64,000 nucleotides of DNA, taken from assembly GCF_900090235.1 (NCBI RefSeq), contig NZ_LT607750.1:1438501-1502500 (forward strand). Direction: 5' to 3'. The notes beneath the pieces are model-generated. The model saw only the letters and a list, made by a program, of their open reading frames with translations, was not told the origin of the DNA and ran no database searches. A program made the translations under genes and the position numbers. Numbering within the stretch: position 1 is the first letter of the stretch; each line of letters starts with the position of its first letter. This stretch comes from Micromonospora echinaurantiaca. GTDB lineage: Bacteria > Actinomycetota > Actinomycetes > Mycobacteriales > Micromonosporaceae. Positions 1-7,842 of this stretch are shown piece after piece.

Positions 1-2
1 CC

Positions 3-356
3 AAGAACCTGGCCGGCGGCCTGGAGTACTTCCGGATCATGCTCTCCAAGAAGGGCGCCCAGGACTTCACCAAGAAGGTCTCCAGCCTCACCGTGGTGGC
101 CGGGGCGACCGAGGGTGTCGAGCTGCCGTTCGGCCTCAGCACCGTGGTCAAGGCGCTGGACGCCTCCGGCAGCAACGGCTTCAACTGGGTCTACAACAAC
201 TACTACCGGAAGCTGGAGCGCGAGCTCGTCGACGCGGCGTGCGGCGAGTTCTTCAGCGGCCGGATCGGCCCGGCCGAGTTCCTCGAGCAGTGCCAGAAGG
301 GCGCCGACTCGATCGCCCAGGACAGCTCGATCAAGAAGTACAAGCGGGCCGCGTGA
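3..356 (+). CDS. NgcE-like ABC transporter substrate-binding protein, C-terminal part (5' end outside the window)
   Basis: This is the last 117 residues of an extracytoplasmic sugar-binding protein. The reading frame is open from base 3 and no start lies inside the window. It aligns along its whole length with the C-terminus of the complete binding protein at 6377-7810: both have an EYxRxMLSK helix, an LT-VV-GA segment, a Trp/Tyr-rich stretch and an Asp-Ser-Ser-Ile-x-K-[YF]-K-R tail. Two permease genes follow after 66 bases, as in the second set. The NgcEFG family imports N-acetylglucosamine or chitobiose in Streptomyces. The substrate here is inferred from that resemblance and from the amino-sugar genes downstream. 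Confidence 0.85.
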   Translation, partial: KNLAGGLEYFRIMLSKKGAQDFTKKVSSLTVVAGATEGVELPFGLSTVVKALDASGSNGFNWVYNNYYRKLERELVDAACGEFFSGRIGPAEFLEQCQKGADSIAQDSSIKKYKRAA

Positions 357-422
357 CATCCGGCCGGCGGGGACGGCGAGCCCGTCCCCGCCGGTCCTCC
401 GCTGGGGAGTAGGTCCTTTCTC

Positions 423-1331
423 GTGAAACATGGCAAGTACCCGCTGATCATCACGTTCCTGGTGCCGCCGCTGCTGCTCTACGGCATCTTCGTGATCTCG
501 CCGTACCTGCAGGCGTTCCAGATCTCGACCACCGACTGGCTCGGCTACTCGGCGGAGGCCAACCCGGTCGGGCTGGCCAACTTCGAGCGGCTGCTCGACG
601 ACGGGCGGGTGTGGAACGCGCTCAAGAACAACGCGTGGCTGCTGGCCCTGGTGCCGGTGGTGACCATCGGGTTGGGCCTCTTCTTCGCCACCATGCTCGC
701 CATGGGCGGCCGCAAGGGCCGGGCCGGGGTGACCGGCGTCCGCGGCACCTCGTTCTACCGGATGGTCTACTTCTTCCCGCAGGTGCTCTCGGTGGTCATC
801 ATCGCCCTGCTCTGGCGGGAGGTCTACCACCCCAACAGCGGCCTGCTCAACGGCACCCTGGGCGCGCTGGGTCTGCCCACCCCGACCTGGCTCGGCGACC
901 CGCGTACGGCCTTCTGGTGCGTGCTGGCGGTGATGATCTGGAGCAACGTCGGCTTCTACGTGGTGCTCTTCGGCGCGGCCATGTCGGCCATCCCGCGCGA
1001 CATCTACGAGGCGGTGATGCTCGACGGGGCGTCCCGCTGGACCACCCTGCGCAAGGTCACCATCCCGCTGCTCTGGGACACCGTGCAGGTCGCCTGGATC
1101 TACCTGGCCATCGCGGCGCTGGACGGGTTCATCCTGATCCAGCAGATGACCAACGGCGGCCCCAACTTCTCCTCCGACGTCATCGGTCTGCGGATGTACG
1201 AGACCGCGTTCGGCAGCGAGAACAGGTTCGGCTACGCCTCGGCCATCGGCGTGGTGCTGTTCTTCCTCACCCTGTCGGTGGCGGTGCTGGCCCTGCGTGC
1301 CGCCCGGCGTGATCGGATCGAGTTCTCGTGA
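423..1331 (+). CDS. NgcF-like sugar ABC transporter permease (set 1)
   Basis: Membrane-spanning subunit of a carbohydrate importer, 302 residues. Hydrophobic segments start near residues 8, 75, 115, 160, 220 and 270, as in MalF-type permeases. The cytoplasmic EAA loop that contacts the ATPase begins near residue 196 (EAVMLDGASRW...). The start is GTG at 423, chosen because the protein then opens MKHGKYP, matching MRHGRYP of the paralogue at 7843; a GGGGAG ribosome site lies about 13 bases upstream. The stop overlaps the next GTG start by 4 bases, so the two permeases are probably translationally coupled. No ATPase gene is in this operon. Family assignment is firm; the substrate is inferred. 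Confidence 0.92.
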   Translation: MKHGKYPLIITFLVPPLLLYGIFVISPYLQAFQISTTDWLGYSAEANPVGLANFERLLDDGRVWNALKNNAWLLALVPVVTIGLGLFFATMLAMGGRKGRAGVTGVRGTSFYRMVYFFPQVLSVVIIALLWREVYHPNSGLLNGTLGALGLPTPTWLGDPRTAFWCVLAVMIWSNVGFYVVLFGAAMSAIPRDIYEAVMLDGASRWTTLRKVTIPLLWDTVQVAWIYLAIAALDGFILIQQMTNGGPNFSSDVIGLRMYETAFGSENRFGYASAIGVVLFFLTLSVAVLALRAARRDRIEFS

Positions 1332-2236
1332 CCATTGTCGACAAGCCCGCGACCGACGGCACCGCCGCGGCGGACCGGCCGGCGCCGCAGGGCCGCAAGC
1401 CGCGCGGCGAGCTGGGCGTCGCCAACCTCTTCTCACACGGGTTCCTGCTGTTCTGGGGCGCGCTGACGGTACTGCCGCTGCTCTGGATGTTCCTCAGCTC
1501 GTTCAAGAGCGACGGGGAGATCCTGTCCGACCCGTGGGGCGTGCCCGGGGCGCTGCGGTTCGAGAACTGGGCGCGGGCCTGGACCGAGGCGCACATCGGC
1601 CAGTACTTCCTGAACAGCGCGATCGTGGTCACCGGATCGCTCACCCTGACCATGCTGCTGGGCGCCACGGCGGCGTACGTCTTCGCCCGGTACGAGTTCC
1701 CCGGCCGGCAGGTCTTCTACTACCTGTTCGTCGGCGGGATGATGTTCCCGGTCTTCCTGGCCCTGGTGCCGCTCTTCTTCGTGGTGCGCAACGCCGGTCT
1801 CTTCGGCACCTGGACCGGGCTGATGCTGGTCTACGCCGCCTACTCGCTGCCGTTCACGGTGTTCTTCCTGACCGCCTTCTTCCGGACCCTGCCGACCGCG
1901 GTCGCCGAGGCGGCGCTGATCGACGGGTGCGGCCACTTCCGGCTCTTCTTCCGGGTGATGCTGCCGATGGCCCGACCGGGTCTGATCAGCATTGCAATCT
2001 TCAACTTCCTCAGCCACTGGAACCAGTTCATCCTGCCGCAGGTGCTGATGCAGGGCGACGACTCCAAGTGGGTGCTGGCGCAGGGGCTCGCCGCGCTCGC
2101 GGTCAGCCAGGGCTACCAGGGCGACTACAGCGGTCTCTTCGCCGGTCTGACCATCGCCACGCTGCCGGTGCTCGCGGTCTACATCGCCTTCCAGCGGCAG
2201 ATCCAGGCGGGCCTGACGGCGGGTCAGTTGAAGTAG
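1328..2236 (+). CDS. NgcG-like sugar ABC transporter permease (set 1)
   Basis: Second permease of the first amino-sugar-type importer, 302 residues, MalG class. It has a hydrophilic N-terminus of about 35 residues and then six membrane segments. The EAA loop is near residue 194 (EAALIDGCGHFR) and the C-terminus is the usual QRQIQAGLTAGQLK type. It starts with GTG inside the GTGA overlap with the preceding permease. The paralogue at 8768-9703 has the same organisation and ending. The operon seems to stop here, since the next gene belongs to a different family and follows a palindrome at 2282-2299. A shared ATPase encoded elsewhere is expected, possibly the SugC-like protein at 36513. Confidence 0.92.
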   Translation: MTIVDKPATDGTAAADRPAPQGRKPRGELGVANLFSHGFLLFWGALTVLPLLWMFLSSFKSDGEILSDPWGVPGALRFENWARAWTEAHIGQYFLNSAIVVTGSLTLTMLLGATAAYVFARYEFPGRQVFYYLFVGGMMFPVFLALVPLFFVVRNAGLFGTWTGLMLVYAAYSLPFTVFFLTAFFRTLPTAVAEAALIDGCGHFRLFFRVMLPMARPGLISIAIFNFLSHWNQFILPQVLMQGDDSKWVLAQGLAALAVSQGYQGDYSGLFAGLTIATLPVLAVYIAFQRQIQAGLTAGQLK

Positions 2237-2281
2237 CCGAATCCGCGACCGACCACCGGCCGCTGGGGCGGCCGGTCGACC

Positions 2282-2299
2282 GGTAGGAAATCTCCTACC
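2282..2299. promoter_or_regulatory. Perfect inverted repeat, candidate ArsR operator
   Basis: GGTAGGA, four bases, TCCTACC: a perfect 7-base inverted repeat ending 13 bases before the ATG of the VOC gene. Two genes downstream the same operon encodes an ArsR-family repressor. ArsR proteins bind such short dyads over their own promoters, so autoregulation is the simplest reading. This is inference from position and symmetry. Confidence 0.6.
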
Positions 2300-2312
2300 T
2301 ATTGTGGGTGAC

Positions 2313-2690
2313 ATGGCGATCACACATGTGCAGCTCGTCTCGGTGCCGGTCAGCGACCAGGACCGGGCCCGCGACTTCTACGTCGACACGCTCGGCTTCG
2401 ACCTGCAGGGCGACAACCCGATGGGGCCGGACCGGCGCTGGGTGCAGGTCGCGCCCAAGGGCGGCGCCACCGCGTTGACCCTGGTCACCTGGTTCCCGAC
2501 CATGCCGCCCGGCTCGCTCAAGGGCCTGGTGCTGGAGACCGACGACCTCGACGCCGACGTGGCGACGCTGGCCGCCCGGGGCGTCCGCTTCGCCGACGGC
2601 GGGATCCAGCAGGCGCCCTGGGGGCGGTTCGTCACCTTCGACGACCCGGACGGCAACGGCATCGTGCTCCAGGCCACCGCCGGTGGCTGA
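2313..2690 (+). CDS. VOC family (glyoxalase/bleomycin-resistance fold) protein
   Basis: Small single-domain protein of 125 residues from the ATG at 2313. An in-frame GTG at 2304 would add three residues and could serve as a leaderless start just after the palindrome. The pattern is typical of VOC metalloenzymes: a DQDRARDFYVDTLGF helix near the N-terminus and a C-terminal FDDPDGNGIVLQ strand carrying the expected metal ligand. The gene overlaps the ArsR gene by 8 bases, and that gene overlaps an SRPBCC gene by 8 bases. VOC, ArsR and AHSA1-type genes often travel together in actinobacteria. The reaction cannot be read from the sequence. Confidence 0.85.
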   Translation: MAITHVQLVSVPVSDQDRARDFYVDTLGFDLQGDNPMGPDRRWVQVAPKGGATALTLVTWFPTMPPGSLKGLVLETDDLDADVATLAARGVRFADGGIQQAPWGRFVTFDDPDGNGIVLQATAGG

Positions 2691-3003
2691 ACCGGACGTC
2701 TTCGCCGCGCTGGCCAACCCGACCCGGCGGGCCGTGCTCCGACTGCTGCTGGAGCGGGGTGAGCAGCCGGTGCACCGGCTGGCGGAGCACTTCGCCATGC
2801 GCCGGCCCAGCCTGTCGGAGCACCTGCGGGTGCTCAAGGAGGCCGGTCTGGTCGTCGAGCAGCCCGCCGGCCGGCAGCGGCTCTACTCGCTGCGACCCGA
2901 GCCGCTGCGCGAGGTCGTCGACTGGCTCACTCCGTACGAGCGGTTCTGGCGCGGCCGCCTCACGCAACTGCGCGAGGTGCTGGCGGAGGTGCCGGATGAA
3001 TGA
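2683..3003 (+). CDS. ArsR-family transcriptional regulator
   Basis: DNA-binding repressor of 106 residues. It opens with FAALANPTRRAVLRLLLERG, a classic ArsR first helix. The recognition helix region is VHRLAEHFAMRRPSLSEHLRVLKEAGLV (about residues 30-57), followed by a wing ending RLYSL. The metal-binding ELCVCDL-type Cys motif of SmtB/ArsR sensors is absent, so it probably answers to something other than heavy metals. The GTG start lies inside the end of the VOC gene. The perfect dyad at 2282-2299 ahead of the operon is its most likely operator. Confidence 0.9.
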   Translation: MAEPDVFAALANPTRRAVLRLLLERGEQPVHRLAEHFAMRRPSLSEHLRVLKEAGLVVEQPAGRQRLYSLRPEPLREVVDWLTPYERFWRGRLTQLREVLAEVPDE

Positions 3004-3424
3004 CCCGGGCACCATCGCGGTGGACGAGTACCTGCCCCACCCGCCGGCCACGGTTTGGCGGGCGTTGACCGATTCCGATCTGCTCGCCCGCTGGCTCATG
3101 CCGAACGACTTCGTGCCGGAGGTGGGCCGCCGGTTCACCTTCCGTACCGACCCCCGGCCGGGTCAGGAGTTCGACGGCACAGTGCACTGCGAGGTGCTCG
3201 ACCTCGACCCGCCACGCCTGCTGCGCTGGGCCTGGCGCGGTGGCCGGCTGGACACCGTGGTGACCTGGACGCTCGTCGCCGAGGGGCGCGGCACCCGGCT
3301 CTTCCTGGAGCACGCCGGCTTCGACCCGGACGACCCGATTCAGCGCCGCACCCGGGATCTGCTCGGCGGCGGCTGGCGCTCCCACCTCTTCGCCCGCCTC
3401 GCCCACGCCCTCACCACCCCCTGA
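2996..3424 (+). CDS. SRPBCC / AHSA1-family protein
   Basis: START-like hydrophobic-cavity protein of 142 residues. Its start ATGA overlaps the ArsR stop, so it is coupled to the regulator. Hallmarks of the AHSA1 subgroup are the N-terminal LPHPPATVWRALTDSDLLARWL segment, the central PPRLLRWAWRGG strand and a C-terminal GWRSHLFARLAHAL helix. ArsR-AHSA1 pairs are widespread and their ligands are mostly unknown. It converges on the kinase gene at 3460 with 35 bases between the stops. Confidence 0.85.
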   Translation: MNDPGTIAVDEYLPHPPATVWRALTDSDLLARWLMPNDFVPEVGRRFTFRTDPRPGQEFDGTVHCEVLDLDPPRLLRWAWRGGRLDTVVTWTLVAEGRGTRLFLEHAGFDPDDPIQRRTRDLLGGGWRSHLFARLAHALTTP

Positions 3425-3459
3425 CCCCTCCGTCGGGGCGCGGGGCGCACCGGGGTGGG

Positions 3460-4449
3460 TCAGGTGGGGGTTGGGACGATGAGGGCGTGCAGGGCGACCG
3501 GGTCGGCCACCTCGGGCAGGTCCCGGGCGGCCAGCCAGGCCGCGGCGGCCGCGCCGTCCCCGGCGGAGCGGAGCGGCGCGTCCGGCCAGCGGCGGGCCGC
3601 CTCGACCCGCACCGCGGCGGCGAGCGGAGTGTCCCCGGTGAGTAGTCCGCCGCCCAGCACGAGCGGGCTGACCGCGCCGGCCGGGCGGATCCGCCGCACG
3701 CTCTCCACGAGGTGACCGGCGGCCTCGGTGATCAGGCGGGTCGCCGCCGGCTCGCCGGCCACCGCCGCGGCGACCACTCGCGGGGCCAGCCGGGCCAGCT
3801 CGACCGGCGGACGCCGGGTGACCGCCTGGATCAGCGTGTCGACGGTGTCCCGGGGGCGGGCCGCCACCTCGGGGGCGCCGAGCAGGTCGGCGAGCACCTG
3901 CTGGCCCAGCGCGTCGGGTGCCCGGCCGGAGTCCAGGTCGGCCAGCAGCCGGCGGACCGCCTCGCGGCCGAGCCAGAATCCGGAGCCGGCGTCGCCGAGC
4001 AGCCAGCCGTGGCCGTCGGCCACCCGGTCCAGGCGCAGCTCGTGGACCTCGGCGGCGATCGCGCCGGTGCCGGCGATGAGCACCGTGCCGTCCGGGGCGG
4101 CGGTGCCCGAGGCGTACGCGACCAGGGCGTCGCCGTGTACCACGTACGGGCAGCGCAGGCCGGCGTCGTGCCAGGCCCGGTCGAACGCCGCCCGCCCGGC
4201 GGGGTCGGCGAGCAGCCGCCCGGCTCCGGCGAGGCCGATGGTGCCGGCGCGGACGCGGCCGGGGTCGGTGTCGGCGAGCGCGCCGCGCAGCGCGGCGAGG
4301 AGTTCGGCGGCTGCCCGGTCGGCGCCGTGGCTGGTCGGGTTGCCGCCGCCGGCGCGTCCGTCGCCCAGTCGCCGGCCGTCCAGGGTGAGGGCGGTCGCCC
4401 GGGTGGACGTACCCCCGACGTCGAGACCAACCACGACGGTGTCGGACAT
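3460..4449 (-). CDS. BadF/BadG/BcrA/BcrD-type kinase, probable N-acetylglucosamine kinase
   Basis: ATP-dependent sugar kinase of the actin-fold BadF/BadG family, 329 residues. The phosphate-1 loop VVGLDVGGTSTRATAL is at residues 5-20, the phosphate-2 loop VLIAGTGAIA is central, and the adenosine motif LVLGGGLLTGD lies near the C-terminus. The ATG at 4449 is preferred over a longer frame reaching 4614, because AGGAGG sits 11 bases upstream and the phosphate-1 loop then falls at the N-terminus. It is divergent from the RpiR regulator and lies between two NgcEFG-like transporters. It would therefore phosphorylate imported amino sugar, giving GlcNAc-6-phosphate or a relative. Substrate identity is inferred from context. 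Confidence 0.85.
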   Translation of the reverse strand: MSDTVVVGLDVGGTSTRATALTLDGRRLGDGRAGGGNPTSHGADRAAAELLAALRGALADTDPGRVRAGTIGLAGAGRLLADPAGRAAFDRAWHDAGLRCPYVVHGDALVAYASGTAAPDGTVLIAGTGAIAAEVHELRLDRVADGHGWLLGDAGSGFWLGREAVRRLLADLDSGRAPDALGQQVLADLLGAPEVAARPRDTVDTLIQAVTRRPPVELARLAPRVVAAAVAGEPAATRLITEAAGHLVESVRRIRPAGAVSPLVLGGGLLTGDTPLAAAVRVEAARRWPDAPLRSAGDGAAAAAWLAARDLPEVADPVALHALIVPTPT

Positions 4450-4549
4450 CGGCTCGGGCCCCTCCTGCTGCGCTGCTGTGGCGCATTCATGCTGGTCGGC
4501 CCGGTGCCGGCAGGCAAGGTCGGCGACCGTCGTGCGGCTGCGCGCCAGG

Positions 4550-4628
4550 TAACAGTTTGAAAACTTCGCCCACGGTCTTGACACGGAGGGGCCGTCAGTA
4601 AGAACTTTTACCACTAACAGTTAACAGT
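4550..4628. promoter_or_regulatory. Divergent promoter/operator region with TAACAGT repeats
   Basis: The 198 bases between the kinase and the RpiR gene are richer in A and T than the rest. TAACAGT occurs three times on the + strand, at 4550-4556, 4615-4621 and 4622-4628, the last two directly joined. AGTTT-GA-AAACT is an inverted repeat at 4554-4565. A TTGACA -35-like hexamer is at 4578-4583, directed at the RpiR gene. These are probably binding sites for the RpiR protein; no protein-specific consensus was recognised. Confidence 0.45.
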
Positions 4629-4647
4629 CTTTTCCGAAAGGCGTCCC

Positions 4648-5604
4648 ATGGTTGATCACGAGGTGGACACCTCCGCGGGGACCGCGGTGGTCGACGCCGA
4701 CGCGTTCGACCGACGGGGCGCGCTGCCCTCCGACGGCGTGCTGGCCCGGGTGCGCGCCGGCGTCGACGAGCTGACCGGCGCGCTGCGCCGCGTCGCCGAG
4801 CACGTGCTGAGCGACCCGGAGGCGGCCGCCAGGGCGACCATAGTGGAACTGGCGGAGCGAAGTGGGACCTCGCCGGCCACGATCACCCGGTTCTGCCGGG
4901 CGATGGGCTTCGAGGGCTACGCCGACCTGCGGCTGGGCATCGCCGCCGAGACCGGGCGGGCCCGCTCGGCGGGCTGGACCGTCGACATCGGACGGGAGAT
5001 CCAGCCCAACGACCCGCTGGAGCGGGTGCTCGACCAGATCATGGCCGCCGACACCCGGGCGATGCACGACACCGCCGCCCTGCTCGACCTCGCCGAGGTG
5101 GAGCGGGCCGCGGTGGCCATCGCCGGCGCCTCCCGGGTGAACATCTTCGGCGCCAGCGGCAGCGCGCTGGTCGGCGAGGAGATGCAGTTCAGCCTGCACC
5201 GCATCGGGGTGGCCGCGTGGGCCTGGAACGACGTGCACTCCGGGCTCGCCTCGGCCGCGCTGCTGCGCCCCGGCGACGTGGCGCTCGGCATCTCGCACAC
5301 CGGGCAGACCCGGGAGACCATCGAGGTGCTCGCCGAGGCGGGCAGCCGCGGCGCCACCACCGTGGCGCTCACCGGCTTCCCCCGCTCGCCGCTGGCCGAG
5401 CTGGCCGACCTCGTGCTGGTCACCGCCAGCCAGGCGACCACCTTCCGGCCGGACGCGCTCTCCGCGCGGCACCCGCAGCTGGTCGTGCTCGACCTGCTCT
5501 ACATCGCGGTGGCCCAACGCACCCACGACCGCGCCCACGCGGCCTTCCGGCGTACCGCCCAGGCCGTCGACGGGCACAAGGCCGCGAGGGAGGCCCGCGC
5601 ATGA
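4648..5604 (+). CDS. MurR/RpiR-family transcriptional regulator
   Basis: Sugar-phosphate-responsive regulator of 318 residues. An N-terminal HTH_6 domain (about residues 25-100) contains LAERSGTSPATITRFCRAMGF. A C-terminal SIS domain (about 150-290) contains the phosphosugar-binding stretch NIFGASGSALVGEEMQ and the LGISHTGQTRETIE loop. MurR/RpiR proteins sense phosphorylated sugars such as MurNAc-6-P or GlcNAc-6-P. It is divergent from the kinase, and its stop overlaps the start of the SIS-domain gene by 4 bases (ATGA). The product therefore likely controls both directions and the second transporter set in response to the kinase product. Confidence 0.92.
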   Translation: MVDHEVDTSAGTAVVDADAFDRRGALPSDGVLARVRAGVDELTGALRRVAEHVLSDPEAAARATIVELAERSGTSPATITRFCRAMGFEGYADLRLGIAAETGRARSAGWTVDIGREIQPNDPLERVLDQIMAADTRAMHDTAALLDLAEVERAAVAIAGASRVNIFGASGSALVGEEMQFSLHRIGVAAWAWNDVHSGLASAALLRPGDVALGISHTGQTRETIEVLAEAGSRGATTVALTGFPRSPLAELADLVLVTASQATTFRPDALSARHPQLVVLDLLYIAVAQRTHDRAHAAFRRTAQAVDGHKAAREARA

Positions 5605-6350
5605 TCAGCGCCCAGGGGTACGCGGAAGCGGTCCGTCCGGTGCTCGACCGGCTGGTCGACACCAGCGCGGACGGGATCGCCGCGGCGGCCGACCTGATCG
5701 CCGCGAGCCTGCGCGCCGGCGGTGTGCTCCAGGCGTTCGGGGCCGGGCACTCCGAGGCGTTCGCCGCCGAACTGGTCGCCCGGGCCGGCGGCCTGGTCCC
5801 CACCAACCGGCTCTCCATCCACGACCTGGTGCTGCACGGCGACGCCCCGCGCGACGTGCTCGCCGATCCGAAGCTGGAGCGCGACCCCACCATCGCCCAC
5901 CAGCTCTACGCCCTCGCGGCCCCCCAGCCGCAGGACGTGTTCGTGGTGGCGTCCCAGTCCGGCATCAACGGCTCGGTGGTCGAGCTGGCGGCGCTGGTCA
6001 CCGGGCGCGGTCACCCGTTGATCGCGGTCACCTCGGTCGAGCACACGGCACGGGTCGCCCCGCGGCACCCGTCCGGCCGGCGGCTCGCCGACCTCGCCGA
6101 CGTCGTGCTGGACAACGGCGCGCCGTACGGCGACGCACTGCTGCCGCTCGAGGGCGGCGGCGCGGTCTGTGCGGTCTCGTCGGTCACCGCGGCGCTGCTG
6201 GCGCAGCTGCTGACCGCCGAGGTCGTACGACGGTTCCACCAGGCCGGAGAGGTACCCCCTATCTACCTCTCCGCCAACGTCCCCGGTGGGGACGAGCACA
6301 ACCACGCCCTCGAGTCGCGGTACGCCGGGCGCCTCCGGCGGACCGCCTGA
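5601..6350 (+). CDS. SIS-domain sugar-phosphate protein (UPF0309/NagS-like)
   Basis: Protein of 249 residues that is almost entirely one SIS (sugar isomerase) domain. Visible elements are GVLQAFGAGHSEAFAAELVARAGG near residues 40-63, the nucleating loop VASQSGINGSVVELA near 116, and a C-terminal Pro-Pro-x-Tyr-Leu-Ser-Ala-Asn-Val segment typical of UPF0309. From memory, the Streptomyces member NagS (SCO4393) was reported to dehydrate GlcNAc-6-phosphate; this recollection could not be checked here. Translation is coupled to the RpiR gene (ATGA overlap), and the binding-protein gene follows after 26 bases. A role in handling the phosphorylated amino sugar fits the context. Confidence 0.85.
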   Translation: MISAQGYAEAVRPVLDRLVDTSADGIAAAADLIAASLRAGGVLQAFGAGHSEAFAAELVARAGGLVPTNRLSIHDLVLHGDAPRDVLADPKLERDPTIAHQLYALAAPQPQDVFVVASQSGINGSVVELAALVTGRGHPLIAVTSVEHTARVAPRHPSGRRLADLADVVLDNGAPYGDALLPLEGGGAVCAVSSVTAALLAQLLTAEVVRRFHQAGEVPPIYLSANVPGGDEHNHALESRYAGRLRRTA

Positions 6351-6376
6351 CCCGAACACCTCAAGGAGAGACGACG

Positions 6377-7810
6377 ATGTCGATTACCCCCGAGAACCCG
6401 GCCGACCTGAGCCGCCGCACCGTGCTGCGCCGGGCCGCCGCGGTCGGCCTGCTCGCCACCCCGGCCGCCGGCCTGCTGAGCGGCTGCGTGGCCGGCGGCG
6501 ACGACGAGCCGACCGAGCAGGCCGCCGGTGAGAAGTCCGCGGAGAACCCGCTGGGCGTCAAGGACGACGCCGCCCTGGAGGTGGTCATCTTCAACGGTGG
6601 CCTGGGCACCAAGTACGCCACCGACGTGCACATCCCGTCGTACAAGAAGAAGTTCCCGAAGGCGGAGGTGAAGTTCTCCCAGGCCGAGGAGATCGCCACC
6701 GTCCTGCAGCCGCGGTTCACCAGCAACACCCCGCCGGACATGGTCAACAACGCCGGCTCGAAGCTGATGGACCAGGGCGCGCTGGTGCAGGCCGGCCAGG
6801 TGCAGGACCTCACCGAGCTGTTCGACGCCCCGTCGCTGGACAACGCGGGCACGAAGGTCAAGGACACCCTGATCCCCGGCACCGTCGAGCAGGGCACCTT
6901 CAACGGCAAGCCGTACGTGCTCAACTATGCCTTCACGGTCTTCGGGCTCTGGTACGACAGCGCCCTGTTCGAGAAGAACGGCTGGGCCGCGCCGAAGACC
7001 TGGACCGAGTTCACCGCGCTCTGCGACAAGATCAAGGCGGCCGGCATCACCCCGTACTCGTACGCCGGGGCGAACGCCGCGTACTACCAGTACCTGGTCA
7101 TCCTGACCAGCGCCGCCAAGATCGGCGGGCCGGACGTGCTGAAGAACATCGACAACCTGGAGGACGGCGCCTGGCAGGCCGAGCCGGTCAAGCAGGCCGC
7201 GGCGGCCTGGGCCGAGATCGGCGCCAAGTACGGCAACAAGGCGCACCTGGGCCTCAAGCACACCGAGGTCCAGCTCCAGCAGAACCAGGGCAAGGTGGCG
7301 TTCTACCCCAGCGGCTCCTGGCTGGAGAACGAGCAGGCCAAGGACACCCCGCCCGGGTTCAAGTACGCGGTCATGCCGGTGCCCAGCGTGACCACCTCGG
7401 ACAAGCTGCCGCAGACCGCGATCTACGCCGCGGCCGGCGAGATGTACTTCGTCGCCTCGAAGGGCAAGAACCCGCGCGGTGGCATGGAGTACCTGCGGCA
7501 CATGCTCTCCAAGGAGGGTGCGAAGGGCTTCACCGAGCTGACCAAGGTGCTCACCGTGGTCAAGGGCGCGGTCGACGGCCTGGAGATCTCGCCCGGTCTC
7601 ACCAGCGGCAACGCGATGCTGTCGGCGGCCGGCAGCGACTACTTCGCCTACCGCTTCGACACCTGGTACAAGAAGCTCGACGACGAGGCGCGGGCGGCCA
7701 CCAACGAGCTGATGTTCAACGGCGGCACGGCCGACAAGTTCTGCGAGCGGATGCAGAAGGTCGCCGACGCGGTCAAGAAGGACTCGTCCATCGAGAAGTT
7801 CAAGCGCTGA
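6377..7810 (+). CDS. NgcE-like ABC transporter substrate-binding lipoprotein (set 2)
   Basis: Complete extracytoplasmic solute-binding protein of 477 residues. The N-terminus has a twin-arginine motif (SRRTVLRRAA) and a lipobox ending LLSGC with Cys37, so it is probably a Tat-exported lipoprotein anchored outside the membrane. The body is that of an SBP_bac_8-type domain. AGGAGAG lies 9 bases before the ATG. Two permeases follow, and the SIS, RpiR and kinase genes precede. The C-terminal 117 residues match the partial protein at the window start, showing two paralogous transporters. Amino-sugar binding is inferred. Confidence 0.92.
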   Translation: MSITPENPADLSRRTVLRRAAAVGLLATPAAGLLSGCVAGGDDEPTEQAAGEKSAENPLGVKDDAALEVVIFNGGLGTKYATDVHIPSYKKKFPKAEVKFSQAEEIATVLQPRFTSNTPPDMVNNAGSKLMDQGALVQAGQVQDLTELFDAPSLDNAGTKVKDTLIPGTVEQGTFNGKPYVLNYAFTVFGLWYDSALFEKNGWAAPKTWTEFTALCDKIKAAGITPYSYAGANAAYYQYLVILTSAAKIGGPDVLKNIDNLEDGAWQAEPVKQAAAAWAEIGAKYGNKAHLGLKHTEVQLQQNQGKVAFYPSGSWLENEQAKDTPPGFKYAVMPVPSVTTSDKLPQTAIYAAAGEMYFVASKGKNPRGGMEYLRHMLSKEGAKGFTELTKVLTVVKGAVDGLEISPGLTSGNAMLSAAGSDYFAYRFDTWYKKLDDEARAATNELMFNGGTADKFCERMQKVADAVKKDSSIEKFKR

Positions 7811-7842
7811 GCCAGGCGTAGGAACGAGCGGAGACGACAACC

